Assembly: GCA_023664365.1 (NCBI GenBank)
Contig: JAMPFR010000035.1
Coordinates: forward strand, 1 to 34,905
Source of the DNA: Acetatifactor muris
Lineage (GTDB): Bacteria > Bacillota > Clostridia > Lachnospirales > Lachnospiraceae
Length of the DNA stretch: 34,905 nt
Reading direction: 5' to 3'
The position numbers were made by a program, and so were the translations under genes. This document shows, one piece after another, positions 32,403 to 34,905 of the stretch. The notes under the pieces were generated by a model. The model saw nothing but the letters and a program-made list of their open reading frames with translations, did no database searches and was not told the origin of the DNA. The number at the start of each line of letters is the position of its first letter. Within the stretch, counting starts at the first letter, position 1.

Positions 32403-32870
32403 TTATTGGTTAAATGCCGTAATGTTTGCCTCATTCAATGTAAAGTCATAATAGTTCAAATCCTCCCGCCTGGTCCAGCCGATGCAGTTCCAGAATGCGT
32501 TTCCCACATCATTTTTCGTAAAAGCGATGAGGCTGACCTTGTTGATTCCCTCCGCCTTCAGGGCGTTCATGCAGTGAACCACCATGGCCTTGCCGATACC
32601 GTTTCTGCGGTAGTCCTCCCGGACGCACACATGATACAGACAGCCCCGCCTGCCGTCATGGCCGCAGAGAATACCGCCCACCACAGCGTCGTCCGCCCCT
32701 ATGGCCACCACGCTGGTATCGGGGTTCCTCCTTAAAAACCGCTCCACGCCCTCCCTGGAATCGTCAATGCTGCGGATGCCGAAGCCGCGGATAGTCATCC
32801 ACAGGGCCCGCAGCCCCTCATAGTCCTCTATTGTCATGGTTCTCACGGTAAATGCCTTATTACTGCTCAT
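32403..32870 (-). CDS. GNAT-family N-acetyltransferase
   Basis: The 155-residue protein has the GNAT fold: FTVRTMTIEDYEGLRALW at the start, the acetyl-CoA loop in CVREDYRRNGIGKAMVV, and NAFWNCIGWTRREDLNYYDF at the end. It resembles the YpeA-like group. The acceptor is unknown. It precedes argJ on the same strand by about 110 bases, so a role in acetylating glutamate (an argA-like function) is possible but not supported by sequence alone, and ArgJ may already supply that step. Confidence 0.88.
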   Translation of the reverse strand: MSSNKAFTVRTMTIEDYEGLRALWMTIRGFGIRSIDDSREGVERFLRRNPDTSVVAIGADDAVVGGILCGHDGRRGCLYHVCVREDYRRNGIGKAMVVHCMNALKAEGINKVSLIAFTKNDVGNAFWNCIGWTRREDLNYYDFTLNEANITAFNQ

Positions 32871-32932
32871 TTTTCATGATTCCTTTCTGCACAGTCTTCA
32901 ATATCCTGCCTGTTCTCAGCCTTCCGGCATGG

Positions 32933-33484
32933 TTACAGGCGGAACTCCCGCTTGATCCGGGCCGCCGCTTCCTCCGCAGACATCCGGGTATTGTCGATCC
33001 GCAGGTAATTTTCAAAGGGAACCTCCCCTTCACGGCTTACCAGACGGTGGTTCTCATCCAATCGCCTGTTTGTCTCATCAGACCATTCCAGATTTCTCTT
33101 TGACGCTTTATGCTTCAGCCGGTTTTCCGTTTTATTCCGCTCCAGGCGCACCGCCGCGTCCGCTGTCAGCTCCACACAGTAAAATGTGGTCTGATAGGGT
33201 TCGAAAATACTTTTCACATGTTCAATATAATCCCAATCCGACGGACTGTCAAAGTCCCACATATATGTAAATATCATTCCACAGGCATCAGAGCAGGCGA
33301 AATTCCGAAACACCGCCTCCCGAAGCTCTCTGATTGTCTTTCCGTCGTAATACCCGAATATCTCCAGCACCGGCTCAATCGTCATATGGTTGTGGAACAG
33401 CCTTAGATCCGTAATCTTCATCAGCTCCTGTCCCACGGTCATTTTCCCCACAGCGCCGCTGCCTATGATAAAAACCAGTTTCAT
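32933..33484 (-). CDS. Small P-loop NTPase/kinase-like protein
   Basis: The 183-residue protein begins MKLVFIIGSGAVGKMTVGQE, a Walker A with the GK-hydrophobic-T form (GKMT), followed by LRLFHNHMTIEPVLEIFGYY. It belongs to a family of uncharacterised AAA/shikimate-kinase-like proteins recognisable from that FHNH motif. The C-terminal half (RLERNKTENRLKHKASKRNL) may be the lid. The substrate is unknown. Its ATG overlaps the stop of the PNPOx-like gene by four bases (ATGA), so they are coupled. Confidence 0.82.
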   Translation of the reverse strand: MKLVFIIGSGAVGKMTVGQELMKITDLRLFHNHMTIEPVLEIFGYYDGKTIRELREAVFRNFACSDACGMIFTYMWDFDSPSDWDYIEHVKSIFEPYQTTFYCVELTADAAVRLERNKTENRLKHKASKRNLEWSDETNRRLDENHRLVSREGEVPFENYLRIDNTRMSAEEAAARIKREFRL

Positions 33485-33918
33485 CCGATTCCGCCCTCAT
33501 AGATTTCAAAATCAACAGATTTGAAGCTGCTGTAATATCTGCCCTTCTCCGCCGTAAATTTCAGGACGCAGTAATCCGGATCAGTGACGCCTTCCTTATA
33601 ATACATGGTGTCTCCCCTCTCCCAGAGCCTCTCCTTCGCCTCCGGCGTCTCCAGCACCTCCACAGTCCCCACAAGGCTGATTCCCCGGAAAAAGCGCCTG
33701 TCCACAAAATATACGCTCGCCTTGCTGTTATCCCGAAAACACTTTACCTTATTGGAAGAGGTGTTTGTAGAGAACCATAAAACCCTGATTCCTTCCCGCT
33801 CTCTGGGCTTCAGCATTGCCTTGGTGATGGGAAAGCCTTCCCCGTCCACATAGGACAGAAAGCATGTCCCCGCCTTATCAATCATTTTTCCGATCGTCTG
33901 CTCCGGATTTTTCAACAT
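33481..33918 (-). CDS. Pyridoxamine 5'-phosphate oxidase-fold protein
   Basis: The 145-residue protein matches the PNPOx-like split-barrel flavin-binding family (general stress protein 26-like): GTCFLSYVDGEGFPITKAML, LWFSTNTSSNKVKCFRDNSK and ASVYFVDRRFFRGISLVGTV. Such proteins usually bind FMN or F420-like cofactors; the true PNPOx activity is not implied. A GGGAGGGAG site precedes the ATG. It is the first gene of the run leading to the P-loop protein, GNAT and arginine genes, 20 bases from the end of the upstream toxin gene. Confidence 0.87.
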   Translation of the reverse strand: MLKNPEQTIGKMIDKAGTCFLSYVDGEGFPITKAMLKPREREGIRVLWFSTNTSSNKVKCFRDNSKASVYFVDRRFFRGISLVGTVEVLETPEAKERLWERGDTMYYKEGVTDPDYCVLKFTAEKGRYYSSFKSVDFEIYEGGIG

Positions 33919-33938
33919 TTTCTCCCTCCCTATAATAA

Positions 33939-34172
33939 TTAAAACAAATCAGAATGTGTTCCTGTACGGAATAGGAATAATTCCAGAGCATCCTGATTGA
34001 TGCGGTAAATGAGGAGCCAATCCGGTTCAATATGGCACTCCCGAAATCCGATATAATTACCTGTTAACCCGTGGTCGCGGTACTTTTCGTCTAACTTTTG
34101 CTCATTTGCTAATGCATTAACAACATCCCGCAAACGCTCTATTTTGCATCCACGTTTTCTTGCAAGTTTCAA
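33939..34172 (-). CDS. YafQ-family toxin, apparently N-terminally truncated
   Basis: The 77 residues correspond to a YafQ-type ribosome-dependent mRNA endonuclease minus its first dozen residues. Conserved functional positions remain: His in YRDHGLTGNY, CHIEPDWLLIYRI (His, Asp, Trp) and FRTGTHSDLF (Arg, His, Phe). Upstream of the TTG at 34172 the same frame reads IQAKKDLK, continuing the family's FKKDLKLA motif, until a TAA, so the first strand and part of helix 1 are missing. No good ribosome site precedes the TTG. It overlaps the antitoxin gene end. It is probably inactive or a remnant of a deletion, but not certainly so. Confidence 0.7.
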   Translation of the reverse strand: MKLARKRGCKIERLRDVVNALANEQKLDEKYRDHGLTGNYIGFRECHIEPDWLLIYRINQDALELFLFRTGTHSDLF

Positions 34173-34414
34173 ATCTTTCTTAGCTTGTATTTACCTGGAT
34201 CCTTTGTCATTTCCTCATATTCCTCCAACGCAGCCTTTGTTTCCGCATTTGGCGTAAGACGTTTGACTTCAAACGGTATGCCATTGTGATTAATGGCAGA
34301 TCGCAGGAACATATTGATTGCAGAAGACATATTTAATCCAAGATCATTAAAAAGAGTTTCCGCTTCCTGTTTTAATACAGAATCAACTCGAACATTAATA
34401 TTTGTAGTAGCCAT
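34169..34414 (-). CDS. RelB/DinJ-family antitoxin, apparently C-terminally truncated
   Basis: The 81-residue protein starts MATTNINVRVDSVLKQEAET and has the ribbon-helix-helix of RelB/DinJ (LFNDLGLNMSSAINMFLRSA, then GIPFEVKRLTPNAET). Relatives continue after EEYEEMTKDPGKYK with a tail of about 20 residues that contacts the toxin; here the frame stops after KYKLRKI. The DNA-binding part is intact, so self-repression through the palindrome in its promoter should persist. AGGAG lies nine bases before the ATG. Confidence 0.82.
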   Translation of the reverse strand: MATTNINVRVDSVLKQEAETLFNDLGLNMSSAINMFLRSAINHNGIPFEVKRLTPNAETKAALEEYEEMTKDPGKYKLRKI

Positions 34415-34447
34415 ATTTTATATCACTCCTGGTTTGATTTTTCTTCT

Positions 34448-34476
34448 ATTATATGTGCGATCGCAAACATTGTCAA
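34448..34476 (-). promoter_or_regulatory. Antitoxin promoter with a palindromic operator
   Basis: Minus-strand TTGACA (34476-34471) and TATAAT (34453-34448) are both consensus and 17 bases apart. The spacer holds the perfect palindrome TGCGATCGCA (34456-34465), a likely site for the ribbon-helix-helix antitoxin. It is the strongest promoter seen in the window. Confidence 0.8.
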
Positions 34477-34610
34477 TCAAACAAACAGTTTTGCATCACA
34501 ATGCTTTGCGCCTGCTTTCTACATTCCTTAATTTTCAATACAACTCTGCAAACCTGTGGACTCTGAATCAAGCCTTTCTCCATCTCCTTGCCACAATATG
34601 GACATTTCAT
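34473..34610 (-). pseudogene. Truncated zinc-ribbon protein gene (CPYC type)
   Basis: The 45-codon frame begins MKCPYCGKEMEKGLIQSPQ behind a perfect GGAGGTGAT ribosome site nine bases upstream. This start is that of a short two-CxxC zinc-ribbon family common in Lachnospiraceae (DUF6487, from memory), whose members have about 75-80 residues. After residue 19 the sequence (VCRVVLKIKECRKQAQS) no longer resembles the family and the second CxxC is missing. The gene therefore seems broken where the toxin-antitoxin region begins: its stop overlaps that promoter's -35 box. Confidence 0.65.
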
Positions 34611-34703
34611 CGCTTATCACCTCCAAATCCCTATTTCTCTCTATAAATCCATTTTAAGATTCCTTACAAATGTTTTATACATTCCGTTGCTTTTTTCGGT
34701 ATT
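34611..34703. other. Intergenic stretch upstream of the zinc-ribbon remnant
   Basis: Besides the ribosome site of the remnant gene, minus-strand TTGTAA and TTATAG 17 bases apart may form its promoter. The remaining sequence is AT-rich with nothing else recognised. Confidence 0.4.
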
Positions 34704-34840
34704 TATGGTATAATACACTCAAGAATCCAGACGCTGTGCGTCTGTCGCGCTTCGCGCTTAATGATTCTTTCGTTACCATATCAGGTGAAGTCAAATGCTC
34801 ACGATGTTCGCGCTTGACTTCCTGCTGATATGGTATAATA
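34704..34840. repeat. Structured repeat element bounded by 12-bp direct repeats
   Basis: TATGGTATAATA occurs at 34704-34715 and again at 34829-34840. Between them AAGAATC (34721) pairs with GATTCTT (34763-34769) and encloses two small hairpins (CAGACGC/GCGTCTG and GCGC-TTC-GCGC). Next, ACCATATCAG (34775-34784) pairs with CTGATATGGT (34825-34834), enclosing GAAGTCAA/TTGACTTC. The direct repeats could be a target-site duplication, and each contains TATAAT, so the right copy may also act as the -10 box of the following tRNA gene. Confidence 0.65.
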
Positions 34841-34853
34841 ATTCTGCATCCAT

Positions 34854-34905
34854 GGAAGCATAGCTCAGCTGGGATGAGCGCTCGCCTGACTAGCGGGAGG
34901 CCAAG
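34854..34905 (+). tRNA. tRNA gene, 5' part only; anticodon reads GAC (Val) by position
   Basis: The first 52 bases of a tRNA are present before the window ends. The acceptor strand is GGAAGCA, followed by TA, a D arm GCTC-AGCTGGGAT-GAGC, one base, and an anticodon arm CTCGC-CTGACTA-GCGGG. The anticodon at 34888-34890 is GAC, giving valine. The base after it (position 37) is T, where nearly all tRNAs have a purine, so the identity is less sure than the fold. The T arm and acceptor 3' side are outside the window. A TATAAT at 34834 lies at a suitable distance as promoter. Confidence 0.6.

Noticed and set aside
1-34905. Prophage, integrative element or insertion sequence
   Set aside because: No integrase, transposase, capsid, conjugation or replication genes were recognised; the accessory parts are limited to toxin-antitoxin loci and palindromic repeats.

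Overview
The window reads as chromosome of a Gram-positive, spore-forming member of the Clostridia, most likely Lachnospiraceae. The signs are a Spo0A-type DNA-binding domain, a SpoVB/MurJ-like flippase, many predicted lipoproteins, strong AGGAGG-type ribosome binding sites, TTGACA/TATAAT promoters and moderately high GC. This taxonomic reading is inference; no rRNA operon is present to confirm it.

Layout. (1) 1-1769, minus: a GH43 beta-xylosidase followed by the first codons of xylulokinase (xylB, cut by the window edge), a xylose-utilisation unit. (2) 1912-5138, minus: glgA then a SpoVB/MurJ-like flippase, closed by a terminator. (3) 5217-5732, minus: a small protein that carries only the Spo0A effector domain. 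(4) 5733-6167: a gene-poor gap with a 139-bp imperfect palindrome. (5) holA on plus, its 3' end overlapping the end of the next, convergent operon. (6) 7141-12887: a nucleoside-type ABC importer (BMP lipoprotein, double ATPase, two permeases) on minus, divergent from xpt on plus, forming a purine-salvage locus with a repeated operator-like site between them. (7) 12917-14104, plus: toxin-antitoxin pair, then an O6-alkylguanine-DNA methyltransferase (ogt). (8) 14117-20427, minus: toxin-antitoxin pair, response regulator, histidine kinase, an unrecognised membrane-anchored protein with a 30-bp minisatellite, and a large lipoprotein joining a propeller-like region to a solute-binding domain. (9) 20495-26979, minus: comEA, response regulator, histidine kinase, GerMN lipoprotein, comEC and a small ribbon-helix-helix protein, apparently one operon from one promoter. 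(10) 26991-33918, minus: a PNPOx-fold protein, P-loop protein, GNAT, argJ, argB, argD, a solute-binding protein translationally coupled to argD, and a YdcZ-type membrane protein. (11) 33939-34905: a DinJ/YafQ-type toxin-antitoxin locus that looks fused by a deletion, a truncated zinc-ribbon gene, a structured repeat bounded by 12-bp direct repeats, and the 5' part of a tRNA gene.

The best candidates for undescribed biology are the receiver-less Spo0A protein beside glgA, the four-gene sensory operon with a solute-binding lipoprotein but no transporter, the two-component system inside a DNA-uptake operon with a WalR-like site in its promoter, and the solute-binding protein coupled to arginine biosynthesis. 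The arrangement of each is seen in the sequence; the functional links are inference.
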